NCBI GenBank assembly: GCA_000727475.1
Contig: KL647289.1
Coordinates: 3,972,019 to 4,036,018 of the forward strand
Reading direction: 5' to 3'
Length of the DNA stretch: 64,000 nt
From: Sarcocystis neurona
Taxonomy: Eukaryota > Apicomplexa > Conoidasida > Eucoccidiorida > Sarcocystidae
Positions 48,955 through 61,200 of the stretch are shown one piece after another. How positions within the stretch are numbered: the stretch's first letter is position 1; each line of letters begins with the position of its first letter. The notes beneath the pieces are model-generated. The model ran no database searches, was not told the DNA's origin, and was given only the letters and a program-made list of their open reading frames with translations. The translations under genes were made by a program, and so were the position numbers.

Positions 48955-51900
48955 AGCTCGTGGCGACTTCGAGCACGGACATTATCGCATGTGCTTGTAC
49001 GAAACCCGTGTACTATTCCTGCCGCGTGTGAGTGTGCACGCGTATGCGCGAACATACGCCAGGGTTGCTTGCCCATTCATGTGAGCGCACATCTTCACTG
49101 TAGCGTATCTAGACGACTTTTATTTACATATACGCGCATATAAATCTTTTGTAGTACCCTGTTAAGTGTGCAAGACAAACTTTGTGCACGCAGCGTGGCC
49201 ACTCCCACACACATCGTTCTTCACAGGACTGACACATGAACTACTAGAACATCGAGGTGCGTACCTGCATCAGGTATATAATGGGAAAATCAGGCGAGAC
49301 GGGCTCCGCTGCAGCGAGAGAGAACTTGAAATCAGGACACCTTTGTACATGCACCGTGTACCGACGGCGTGCGGAAATGAGCCTCTTAACTGATGATTGC
49401 AGCTTGATTTCGTCGCTGCAGGTATGCAGCTGTGTACTGTTACTCAACTTTTCTCGAACAACACTGGCAAGGGTGGTCGCGAACGCCTGCGGAAGTCCGC
49501 ATGACGTGGTGACTGTAGAAGTGTAAGTAAATTGTCGTGCCGAGTGCGTTTCCTCATTCCGCGCACCGTTACCGGGCACCTAGATCATTGCTCCGCTGCT
49601 CATATATTTTTTCGAAAAACATGTCCATGTATCCATATTTGTATATTTGTGTAGCTTATGAACCTGAATATACCTGTGTCCACTCTGTCCTCTACAAAAC
49701 ATGTGCGCGTGGCTAAGGGGTATGGATAGCTGCCCCAGCTGCGTGCGTGAGCACAACTGGGGCACTGCGCGCAATTCTGCAGAAAATACTAATTCTCGCC
49801 CCTGCATGCTGGGATGCTTAACGGTAGGTGCTTAGTCTCTCAGTAGATTACGAGATTTACGTGAATTTAAGCGACAGCCACATACCGCGCAAAGAGTCAC
49901 AAACTCTGCACTACCAGCTGCCAAATAAATCTTCAAGGCGGATGGAAGGATATGTGTTTACGTGGCCAACGCACAGGCAAAAGTGCACCCATAAGTGCAC
50001 TGTTCCTTGCTACGAGTCGCGGAACAGAAAGGAGAATAAAGTGCAAATAAAGCTTTCATTCCTAGCCAACGTTTCAGCCATGTCGTCATGAAACTCTTTC
50101 TGCATATGTAAGCTTGACGGGGGATTTCTCTGCAGAATTTGCACTGAAACACCGGCAGCGAATCCGCTCTTCGGGCCCCAAGTGAAGACTGGGAACTAGG
50201 CTTCATCGCCTGTGTACGGATGGGCACTGGACGTCAAAGCACTTCCGGAAACTACAGGTGTCTAAGGTGTTTCTTTACACCCAGTCCAAATCGGCGGGAT
50301 AAGGTTAGCACGATTCCTCAGTAATGGGCAGGTGTAGTGAGTACGCCATCATGTGGAAAGTGGATTTTCGACAGGGGCTCCTCTGCAGAGGGTCACGTAC
50401 GAGGCTTTGGATCCAGGTACGGAATCTGTGGGCATGTTCGCGTACGCTTCCCCATCTAACTTCGCGCCTGCTATTATGGTCCATATGTGTAATATTAGAG
50501 CCGGCATAGTAGGGAAGGGGAAGTCTGTAGCGTCTGGGCATGCTATTTGGGCGTTTTCAAAGCAACGCGCCGCTGGGGTAATGAGTTGGACTTTTTTACA
50601 TGTGCGTATCTGCAGGATTCAAATCATCATATTCTAGGCTTGCTCGCGAAAGCGTCGGCTCACTTAACAGTACATTGAAGACCGCGGTCTACACATAGTT
50701 ACGTGAAGCAGTATAATTACCTGTTCACCACTCTCGTAATTACGGGGAGAAGTAGAATTTTTTATACACCGCTCTACTGCGTGGTGGACTTAAGCGGTGT
50801 GCGTGTGCGTGAAGACGTCCTAGCGCCCGCAGTAAGTCTTCAAGCATGTGTAGGTATCTGACGAGGGGACGTTGCCATGCAATGCTTCTTGCGTTACCTC
50901 TGTACGTGTGTCTACAGGTACAGCTTGTGCGCTTACGCAGTGAACAGTGTATCTGGCACGCTTGTGGTTGCAACTATAATCGTGCGTGGACGACACCTTA
51001 GAATTTAATGATTCGTTTCGCTTCCTCGACCGTAATATATTTTCTTGAAATAAATGTACACACGCTTAGATGTACCATTACTGACTGCTGGCGGTGAGGC
51101 TGTAAACGCGAGTGGTTGGGAGCTTTTGTTAGAGGACGCCATTTTTGCTACATAGCTGCTACCGATGAGTGCGTCCATACTGGGTAGGTGCGCATCTTGA
51201 AAAAAGGTGGCGGGGACCAAGCACTGAACACTTGCCGTGGCGGAACGCGCGTGGTAGACACCACAACATATGAAGGCATTCAAGTAAAAACGGCGGATAC
51301 ACGAAGAAAGCCCTCTCAGTTGTCACACTCCAAAAACAGTTCTGTACATTTTCTATGAATCCACTGTCACACTCGAATATGTGGCAGCGCGCTGAGAAGA
51401 GACGCGTGTTTGTACGGAACCAGTACGTTAAAGCCACTAGCGTGTTACTCGTCTTGTGTGGACTCTGTTTGCATTGGGCGGCTTACTACTTCAGCTGTCG
51501 TTGTCGCACTTCTAGCTCCCGCATGCAACTCAAGATTTCGCAGCCGACGATCTTATTCTGCATGCAGCTCCGCATGTGCATGCCTGCGTGCGACTTCACT
51601 GGCGCACACAACGTAGATTCTGATTCTGGCAAAGACTTCTGGCTGCCTTATAAATACTGACGTTCAATTGCTTGCCTAAGCACATGTGGTGAACAGCCGC
51701 TAGCATCTGCGCACGCGGAGAAAAAAGGGATGAGCACCGTGGCAGGTGTTACGTGACTACGGCTGTTGTATTTAAAAGCACACTGAGGCATATTCTTCGA
51801 TAGTGGCCGCTGGGTACCACTTAGTACTGTTGGGATCAACCAGGAGTTGGACAGCCCGCTTGAATCGAGGCCCGCAAGCAGCTTCGACTGCGCACAGGAG

Positions 51901-53075
51901 CGAACGCGCCAAAAACACATACGTCATGTTGTACACACGAAAGTGAGAGCAACCGTCCGCGCATTTCCAAGCAGTACCTCACAAGCGGCCGCAGGCGAAC
52001 CTTCCCCGCAGTTCACCGCAGCACCTCACAGGCATTTCTAATCACCGGTATACTTATATATACATATACGCATGCAAGCATAGACGGTTCCTTACCGCCC
52101 TTCTCCTGCTTTCCGATGTACACGTTTACTGGCAGCGTTGCTTTCCATGCCGATACGGCAACCCGTGGCTGTCTAAGGCAACTAATCGCCGCCCGACATA
52201 CATATCTGTGGTGCGTTGCCCTAGCACTGGCCTGAATGGTGTGAAGGGTTCGTGCACGGAAGTCCGTAACCTCTGTTTGCTTTTCCGACGTGACGCCGAC
52301 AAATCGTGCCGACCACCAGAGCCATATTTCAACACTGCACAGAAACAGCCATCATGCTCCCTACTCAAAAGCCGCACGCATGTACATCCTTACGCCGGTT
52401 TTGCGTCTTTGGGGCTGCTCGTGCCGAAACTGCTAGCCACTTTTTTGTTGTCCCCTCCGAGTTTACACACACTTCACCAGATGGTGACCTCCATCCATCC
52501 AGGTCTCTACAAATGGTTAACTTTTGACGCATACTCATTTTTCACAGTAACGTTCCGCAGCTCCTCGTAATGGTTGTCAGTGTTCTCAACGCAGACAACA
52601 AACGTGAAAACACTGCAACTTCTTCACCGCTTGAAGCATTAGAATTGCATGGGTCACTCCACACGTCTTAATCGGCCGCCCCGAATCAACGAATTCACAC
52701 TCGTCCACATGAACAGGTAGCGCACCGGCGGTGCCTCTTCATCAGGAACGACCCGCCACCCACACCGCTTACGTATGTACAAGATACATATGCCCGCACG
52801 CAACCGTCAGGTGGACAGGCGTATGCTTTTCATTGACGCAAGAGGAAAATCCCACGTCCACGCCTGTTTACGGGCGTAAACGCATACAGTGCTACGCATG
52901 CATTGAAGGGGCGACATTCTGAACATGGACGACAGAAAGTCCTTGCGCCGAGTCCGCCGCACTTTTGAAACTGAACGTGCGTTGAGTCTCCTCTTCCACA
53001 CAGTAAAATTGATATTCGAGTACACAAAATTTTTGATGCTCGACGCCATCACTAGTGTGAGCTGCTCTACTATCT
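48955..53075. other. Intergenic spacer between Pro-rich gene and eL15
   Basis: The two flanking genes end towards each other here. Many short frames occur on both strands. A few read protein-like (for example 49258-49512 on the reverse strand, 51030-51280 reverse), but none could be joined into a phase-consistent model and none matches a family that I recognise. No large repeat was seen. Confidence 0.45.
49258..49512 (-). CDS. Possible exon, unidentified
   Basis: On the reverse strand an acceptor-like CACTTCTACAG opens a frame of about 85 codons with VVREKLSNSTQL, DEIKLQSSVKRL and CPDFKFSLAAAEP, ending CTGATGCAG before GTACGC, a good donor. The opposite strand is also open, and a GTATGC donor-like site occurs there. 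No neighbouring exon was identified, so this remains a weak call. Confidence 0.2.
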
Positions 53076-56000
53076 TCATCTGTACCGCCTCAAAGAAAGT
53101 TGCTGGCGTCTCTTCCAGCACGCTCGACGTGATGGTCGGAGTCTGTGAGCACCACTGCCCTTGGTGCGCAGCCCTCTGTACTTTTTGCCTGCAGATGTTA
53201 AGCCGCGACACTCCCGGTGCTTCATTACAGGTTTGCAGATCCAGTTCATGCGAGCGTCATTACGAATAGCTGCATGCGCCGGGTCAACCAGGATTACCTC
53301 GAAGTACTTGTACACGGCATCCTGACCAACCCAGTAGCTGTTCAGAACACGAAGGCCGCCGCAAATCTTGCGCCCTACTTTTTCCTCCGCCAGTGCCCGG
53401 AGGTTGCGTGTTGACTTCTGCTTGCGCACACCTGGAAGGGAGAGTCAACGGGGGAGGCAAGGAGACGCAGAGAAAACACTCTTTCGGAAACGTATCACAG
53501 GACGCAGATGAGGACATATGGTCGTTTATGTTCATTCGCTGCGTTAATATCTATTCGCCCTACGTGCGTAGCGTAAATCGGTGGTGACGTACGTATGCAC
53601 ACACATACGTAAATCGACGCCGCTCTATTGGGCACGAAACGGCGCCCAGTCTACAATGGGTCGTAAAGCATTCACGCACGCATTTCTCCCGGCCCTTCTG
53701 TGTATTCGTATTTCCGCAGCGCTCCAACGCTGGTCGCATGAGCTCCGGCAAAACCACGCAGTTCTGCTACTCCACCCGTCCACCGCATGCTGGTCATGCT
53801 ACTAGTGCTGCTGCCAGAGACAGTCCACCTCGCGGAACGTGGTTATAGATAGTCAAGCGCTACGCCTGCGCAGTACTACTTTTTTCTTCCGTCTAGCGAA
53901 ACACTTACGACCACGAGATGAGACCAACACAGACTTCTGCGCGTCACCGATGCATACGCAAGACCGCATGCAACACAAAATAGAGGCAACGTATCGAGCT
54001 TCACAATCATTCCGTTACTCGCATTTTCGCCAGTAGAAACCCGCAGCAAAGCCGTCCCGTGTGTCTCACTTCCGTAGGCGGCATCACATTACATGCCCTA
54101 AGCTTTCGCTACTGCACGTCGTCCGAAGGCTTTAAATATAACAATAGCAGACCTGAACGTCTCCTCTGTGTGCACTTCTTCCCTCCTCTGCAGATACGCT
54201 TTGCTCTCTCCGCGCTAGCTTGTTATAATACAACCACTGCCCGTCCAACATGGCTGTGCTTTCAACGTACCCTGGTTTTTCGGTTTCCCGTACACAATGC
54301 CTTTGTGCACTTGTTTCTTCCGGTCTCCTCTGCGTACACGCACTCTGTAAATAACGAATCCCTGTTTTTTCTTGTAGCCAAGCCGCCGTGCCTTGTCGGG
54401 TCGAGAACTCTGCGTACAGCGGTGTACTGATGGCAACTGCCGATACTCCCACGTGCGCACACGCAAAAGAAAGCGCAGCACGTCCGACTGCTTCTTCTTC
54501 CACAGCTCCTCAAGGTACCTGAGAAACGTAGTACATAGCAGTACGTCTATTCAAATACTCTCTTCGAGGTGAAATATGTGCACCGCACGCACACGCCGCA
54601 GAACACGCGCACCACCTTCGGATGTACAAGCACATATACAGGAGCTCACGCGCACGATCAGTTGCTCATGGGCACATACAAATATACCTGGCTGCGGGTG
54701 CTGGAGTACCCACAAACCCGGTACAGAGGCCTCGGGACTCACGCCAGACGAAACTCCAGCCCATCGATGAGGAAGGACATGCTGTCCTGCCGCTCGACTT
54801 CGACGTTTGGAGGATAGAATGCCTTGTCAAACAGGCCAGAAAAGGAAGTGAATTCACGTGAAAGCATCGTCTCTATCGGCCGGGCAAGTACAACAGAACC
54901 TCCGCAACACGCAAATATTATTATGCGCGCAGATTTCCACAAAACGAACACAGAAGTGGCCCGTCAACAGTCACCTGGTCTCAAACACACCCCAGGAACA
55001 CAGCAGACTACAGGGAACCTCGCCTGTGAATTTTATCACTCCCAGTTCCTCCACCTTACGACGACGCCAGCTCTACGCGACATTCTTCCGAACTCAGACG
55101 ATGCGGAGGACTCAAGAAATAAAGATTCTATGTGTTGAACGCGTTGGGGCGCAACAGGTAAAACAGCATAGCGGTTCCCACGTGATTCAGCCGATAGCGG
55201 GGTGTCTCTGTACCCACTCCGCTGCACTCGTTTTTTCTGGCTAGAGCCCACATCTCTAAATGAACATCTGGCAGGCAAAAAGCGTGCAAATGTATACCAC
55301 TCATACGTAACCTTCCAGTACATAATGCTTGTCCTTAAGGTGCTGTTTTATCGAGGTACGCTGTAGGACCGTGCTTGCAAACCCACGGCTTCTACTACAG
55401 GTTCCCTGCCAAATGTATCTTGTTACAGCAGCACCTGCTGGCCCCCCGGAGACTGAACTTGTAATGACGTGGGTCACTACACGGCGTACACCTCACCGAC
55501 GTGTACATGGACATATGGACATGCACCTATTTTTATCATCCTACTCATGTCCGAGTAGACCACATCTGCCTTATGCGCAGCAGGCACCCGATTGGCCACG
55601 GCGTCTACATGCTGTAAACACGAACCTACGGCTAAAATGCGGGGCAGCGGGTACGCCCACAACCACCCTGGAGATGAAACCGTCTTGGTAGCAAGAGTGA
55701 AGGCAGACGGCGCCTATCGTGGCCTCACCGGTCCCTCCACACAGAACTGCAAGAAGCAAACCCTCGTCATATTAAGACTCGGTCCAGTTACCGAATAGAA
55801 GTCGGGCAAAGTAAGCAGTTGCCATGTTACACCGAAGGTCTGCCTCTGAAGGATGAATACGATGTAACAAGAGCACCCGCAGTCGGATTCCAACTATTTT
55901 ACGAGACCTCCACACTCACATTCATGAAACGAATACAGAGCATTTGCAAACACCAAGTCTACTGCACTGGCAACGACCAGTACCACCACTCAATTATGAA

Positions 56001-56830
56001 TATTCCCTCATCGTCGACAGCGCGGAAGGGAACTGAGGCTCATATGACAGGACATACAGCGACCCGCCTGAAATGCGTCCAACGTGCTCCCCAACTGCCT
56101 TTGATTTTTATCAACGCAGAGGTACGACAAGACACACCTACACGAGATAACGCAAGATTCACGTGAACGGTGCACGTTTAGTCCCCTGCAGCAGTGCAGG
56201 TCTTTTTGGCAGTCGCGAAAGGCCTCTATAGGAGCGGCATCCACACCCAAGCTGGCCGCTTACGAAATGGTATTCTGGCGTCCCATCACTATGGGTTGGT
56301 GATCATATACACGAAAGTACGACTGCATGTGCACTGACCTGCATTATTTCTTTGACACGTATACATCTCGGTACAACGTTAACACCCATCCTGAGATATA
56401 TTCGAGAACACGTGAGCACGTCTGCGGCTTTGTTTACGCCCCCAAAAAAATGCATGTATTCATGTGTACGCATACATGACCCCGCTACCCTCGATGCTCC
56501 GTAGCACTTTCGCATCCCCGAAGGGGCCGCTCTTTTCCCATCAGAAACAGCGCCACAAACGCCATTAACGAAAGCTTGTCCCAAACAGTGTGGAAACGTC
56601 TTTCTGCTTGCTATGTGATCAGTAACAACGCAACAATGTGCCGCTGAAAGTACCGGCGAACGGCGGGAGGGGACCCCGGACGTTCGCCGGACCACACGGG
56701 TGCAGAAGCGGGAGCAAAACCACAACACTTGAGCGTCGACAACTCTACCAGGAGCCACCTGAATCCTTCACAAAGAATTTGCTCAGTAACAAAAATTCTT
56801 TCGTTGTAATACTCACTTGTAGGCCCCCAT
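53076..56830 (-). CDS. RPL15: 60S ribosomal protein eL15
   Basis: A structural protein of the large cytosolic ribosomal subunit. Exons on the reverse strand are 56830-56817 (14 bases, MGAYK split), 54518-54271 and 53431-53076. Together they give 618 bases, 205 residues plus stop, against about 204 in other eukaryotes. Family hallmarks are seen in order: [122 protein letters not shown] and the closing SLRRYR. All three splice phases agree (AA|G gives Lys, G|GT gives Gly). The first intron is about 2.3 kb and follows only 14 coding bases. The gene points away from the BCP1 gene. The residue changes relative to animal or yeast eL15 look conservative, so it should be functional. Confidence 0.97.
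56817..56830 (-). CDS. RPL15: eL15 first coding micro-exon
   Basis: ATG GGG GCC TAC AA then GTGAGT. It encodes the universally conserved MGAY(K) start of eL15. It was located by matching the expected N-terminus and phase to exon 2, whose first base completes the Lys codon. The strong donor supports it. Confidence 0.93.
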
Positions 56831-58272
56831 ATTGATCTACGTAGAGAGAGGAGCTGGCGGCGGGAACGCTGCGTTGCGGCGGGCGACGAGGTAGTACGGC
56901 CCAATACAGATATCGCCAATCACGCCGCCGGAAAGAAGATTCTAAGTTACTGAAGAGATCTCCACAGGACCTGCCTCCTGCGTTCCGAAGAGGCACTTTA
57001 TTCACATAACAGGGGCGTCAGCTCATGATGTCACTCGTATCGGAACTAGTGCCCCACAGCAACGGGTGGCAGCCCAGGAGCAGCAGCACCGGTACAACAA
57101 CGACGGCAATAGCAACGGCACAGCTGCAAAACACGCATGCACTGATTTAACATGCGTCACATACGCATTGCACGCGACGATAGCTCGGTCGGTCGACCAA
57201 CAGCGGCGACCCACCACGAAAGAACCGGATAGTAACTTGGCCCAGTGCCCCAACGGGTATGAAGCGGCCGAATCCGTGATTCGTCGGGTACAAGTATACA
57301 CCACGTCACGACTTGCGAGTAGCTGCCGTGTATTCGGTACTGCATTGTAGGGCAGCAGGGGTCGTGATCATGACTGCTTCCATTGCAGTTGCCCTTATGA
57401 ATACTATCCTAGTACACCTCCGTCAGTTGCAACAGCGATGGAATGTCTTTCGTGCGGATGCGACCGCCGCCGTTGCCTGCTGTAGTTCCATCGATGCTAC
57501 TTTTTTCAGGACGCCGTGTAATGAGACCAGGACGTTGTTTGTGCATGAATCTCATACCTCGCGGCTAAAAGAGGCAAGCAAGCTGGGATCTCGTACGCGA
57601 CCTGCTTCAGTACCCGAACAACAGTGGAAACGCAACGGGTCACACTCGTCTTGTACGCAAGGTCATCAAGCATGCGCGCAAAGTGAACGGCAATTTTTTC
57701 ACCTGATGCGCGTCTGTAAGTGTAGTTGTTAGTATCCGGTCAGTGAAACTCACGACTGTAGTGCGTGACAAATAGTCGCCGCAAGCGTCCTGGCAGTGCT
57801 TTCGCTGCGGCGGAAAAGGTTCGTATCTCTATATACGCTCTACCGCACTTTTCGTTGGCCATTTCTGCATGACGGGCACATACAGTCCGGGACCACGGCA
57901 GAAAGTCTCGTGATGCCCTGTGCGACGGTAGTGCTGCCGATACGTTGTGCCAAGCGTGGGAATGCGACTGTGGTCACGCGCTTCAAAATGTACTGATGGA
58001 TCTGCCGTGCCACTGGCCTTAATCTACGTGCACAGACGCGCACGAATGCGGCTGTAGATACTTACGTAGGCTTGGCGCTTTGTGTGGACTGGTTCTTCTG
58101 TCTTGACAGGCGTCTCTGTGTATGTACGTACGTACAGATTCTCGGATGCGTGCACTGCTCGTGTGCGTGCCAGGGTCGGGTGCGAAACACGTTTGCATAG
58201 GGGCCTGTGACGTTGATTCGTTTACGAAGCGATTTTCGTGTCTCCCTGTGTAGCAGCCGTCCCTCTCACACG
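56831..58272. promoter_or_regulatory. Divergent promoter region between eL15 and BCP1
   Basis: About 1.4 kb separates the two start codons, which face away from each other. No coding sequence is supported, although a 139-codon + frame (57313-57732) exists without recognisable features. The region must hold the promoters of both genes. No TATA box is obvious. Confidence 0.6.
57134..57141. promoter_or_regulatory. CGCATGCA motif, TRP-2-like
   Basis: Toxoplasma ribosomal-protein promoters are reported to carry a TRP-2 element of the form [T/C]GCATGC[G/A]. One perfect match lies here, about 300 bases upstream of the eL15 start codon. The same 8-mer class appears many times elsewhere in this window (for example near 10645 and 44629), so the match alone is weak evidence. 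Confidence 0.25.
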
Positions 58273-61200
58273 ATGGCAAGACTGCCTGTGCCGATGCAGC
58301 ACGGCGCTGCCCACACACGGGGAACACAAGAAGCAGGTCAAGCATCTTCAGAGCCCTCAGGCCGGTCGAACAAGAATGGCTCCTGCTGCAGACTGTCTAA
58401 CTATCCTAGCGAGGCCGGCAACAGTGCCTCGGCGGAGACGGGACGGGCCGGGCCTGCCGCAGAAAAGGTACGCGACGAGGGCAAAGAGAGACGAAAGAGC
58501 CAACAACGAGGAAACGAATGTCAGGGTGAATCTTTATCGGATAACAGCACTGGCTACGAAGCTTGCGGCCCTCCCAGTGGAGACACCCATGTGAGCAGCA
58601 GCAATTCAGGCACAAAAAACAAGTGCAATGGCAGGCCGTTGAACCTGAACAAGAGGAGTATCTGCCAAAGCAGCAGCAAGAGTGTTGGCAGGCGCAGCGG
58701 CAGTAGCTGCAAAATTGATACAAGTGAACACGTTCCACGAGAGAGCAGCGATGACAGCAGCAGCGACGACGAAGGCGACGAGATTGACCTGCGAGCAAAG
58801 ACTGAGGAGGAGCTCTGCAGACAGCGAGAGCAGTTGGACGACAGTGAAGAGGACGAGTCTTCCGAAGCAGACGAGGTAGGGATCCACTGCAGAAAACCAA
58901 GCAGAGCTGATAGTAGTACGTCGACTGTCACTGAGTTGCACGCGCCACTGCTCTACAGGTGCTCGTGAGGTGCTGCGAAGTAGTCGCGTTAGTTTGGTGA
59001 GCCGTCGACTTTTCCCAGGGACGTACCGCCATCCGTGTGAGCGGCAGCCGCCGATACTAAGCTGCACTGCTGCTGCTGAGGGCTTCCAGCGAGCGCGTAT
59101 CGGCTTCTTATTTTCGGGGGTTGGTGCTGCTGCTGCGCTGCGTGTGTACGGTTGCAGTGTGCTGTGCAGGCATCGTTCGGATTATTTGATCCGCATGAAC
59201 GAGATGAGGAGGCGATCTGCTGCCTACTGAGACAGTCAGTTCTGCGATCAAACCTCAAGTTCTCTCCTTCTGCGATGCAACAAGTTGCTGCAGCAGCTGC
59301 ACAGCAGGTGCGCTTCGGCACGCCGTTCGGCGTCGGGGCTACACGTTTCTTAGCAGGGTCGTACGGTCCTTACAGAAAGTCCGCCTATTTATGCGCTCGG
59401 TTGTCCTCATGCGCTGCAACGCGTAGATGTTTTGTGTGTAACGCACAGCTGTGGATCCCGCTGTGTTTTGTACGAAGTGGTGTGCGCGTGAGGGCGTTCC
59501 TGCATGTTTAAAAGTCCGTCAGTCTACGTATGCGCAAACGTTTTTGCAAGGGAATGGCGCGCGGTGTGGTACGCTCATTTCTTCGTGACTGTATGGACAT
59601 AACTGATCCAGATTTCAAACGTTCACATATCTGTACACAGGTTGTATCTGCACGTCAGTGCAGTTCTGAGCTCTGCGTGTATCACGCTTGTATGTGTGTA
59701 CGAAATTCAGAGTTCTACGCGTGTGCCGGTGCTCCATGGGCATGGTCTGTGACCCCCTGGTACTTGAAGTCTTCTAAACTGCCGCACTGTCGCTGAGTCT
59801 CGCAACTGTGTCGCACGGGCATTCTCACGCGTACATTGCGCTTAGACAGACAGGGGTACACTCGTGAGCGGAAGCGTGGACGCACGTATTGATGGGCGTT
59901 GCCCGAGTCATGGAGACAGCAAACGCTCCACGATGGTGATATGCCGCGGTCACGGCGAGTGAGATGCCATGCGGTGTGGTGAATATGCCAGCGCACTTGT
60001 GCTTTCTTCTTGACACCACGTGCGCAGCCCGTTATGCTCAAGAATACGGAATAGCTATGTATTACGGAGTCTTCAGGCGAAGAACTCCCTTACGTGAGAG
60101 ATGTGCTCGACTTCTGTCCTTCCGTTGAGGCCGCACGCCTGTTGTTTTTGCTCTCACTTGTTTTTTGATGCCTCAGGGGAACGTAGGGTCGGTGTTGAAG
60201 ACTATTGACGACGAGGTTTCAGGGGACGAAGAAGAATCGCAACAGCAACCACAAAAGTGTACTTCCGACAGCGCCAGTAGCAGCGCAGGGAAGGGCAGGA
60301 AGAGCGATAAGAATAGTGCGAGTTCGAGCAGCGCCACGGGTATCGCTACCGGTGGACGACTGAAGAGCGACGCGCACGAGACTGAGGGGGTACACGAAGA
60401 AGGGGAACCCGGAACTGTGGTTGGTTTTCTTACGCTGCTGAGTTTTCAGCAGTACCCTGAAGTAGTTGCTCCGTTCAGAAAGGCAATCCTTAAGCTCGCA
60501 AGGTACGTGGGCTTGGAGGGGCGCTAGGCGTAAAGAACGTTATGTTTGTGCGTGCTGAGGTCTGCAAGCATGTTGTGTCACATGCAGAACCGCGATCGTG
60601 CGTGTCCGACTTGTTTGTGACATCAAACTTTACGCGTGCGCACACACCTGTACGCGCCAGTAGCCCGCTATATTTCCACGTGTGTACATGCACGGGAGAC
60701 ACTATTGTGGCCGTTAGCAACATACAGAGTAGTAGTCGGGACGGGTTAGCATTCGGTGATCAACTTCATGTCACGCAGTATGACTGCAGATTGGTCCAAC
60801 AGGCTCCTCGGCCGAACTTGTGGGTGAAGACGTATTGATCTGGAGCGTAGCCGAAACAGGTGGTGCCTCTTGCTGAGGACTGATCCACGCAGTACGCATT
60901 CGGACGCGAAGCATTACTCGTAGCTCATGCGACCGTCCGGCACGACACTTGAGTTTTCAACAGTCATGTATATCCTCCACGCTGATGATCTGTTTCCCAC
61001 GTGGAGACGTAGTAGGGATTTTCTGAGGCACCACGCATATACAAGATGATGCGAACCCTGGTGTACATGTGGTTGTGTTTCATATCCATACGTATATGTG
61101 TACAGGTGCACGCAAGGAAATCTTTTGTCTGTCACCGCGTACACGGGATCGCGTCTAGATGCACACAGGCCGAGATGCACACACGTGTGAAGGGTTTGGG

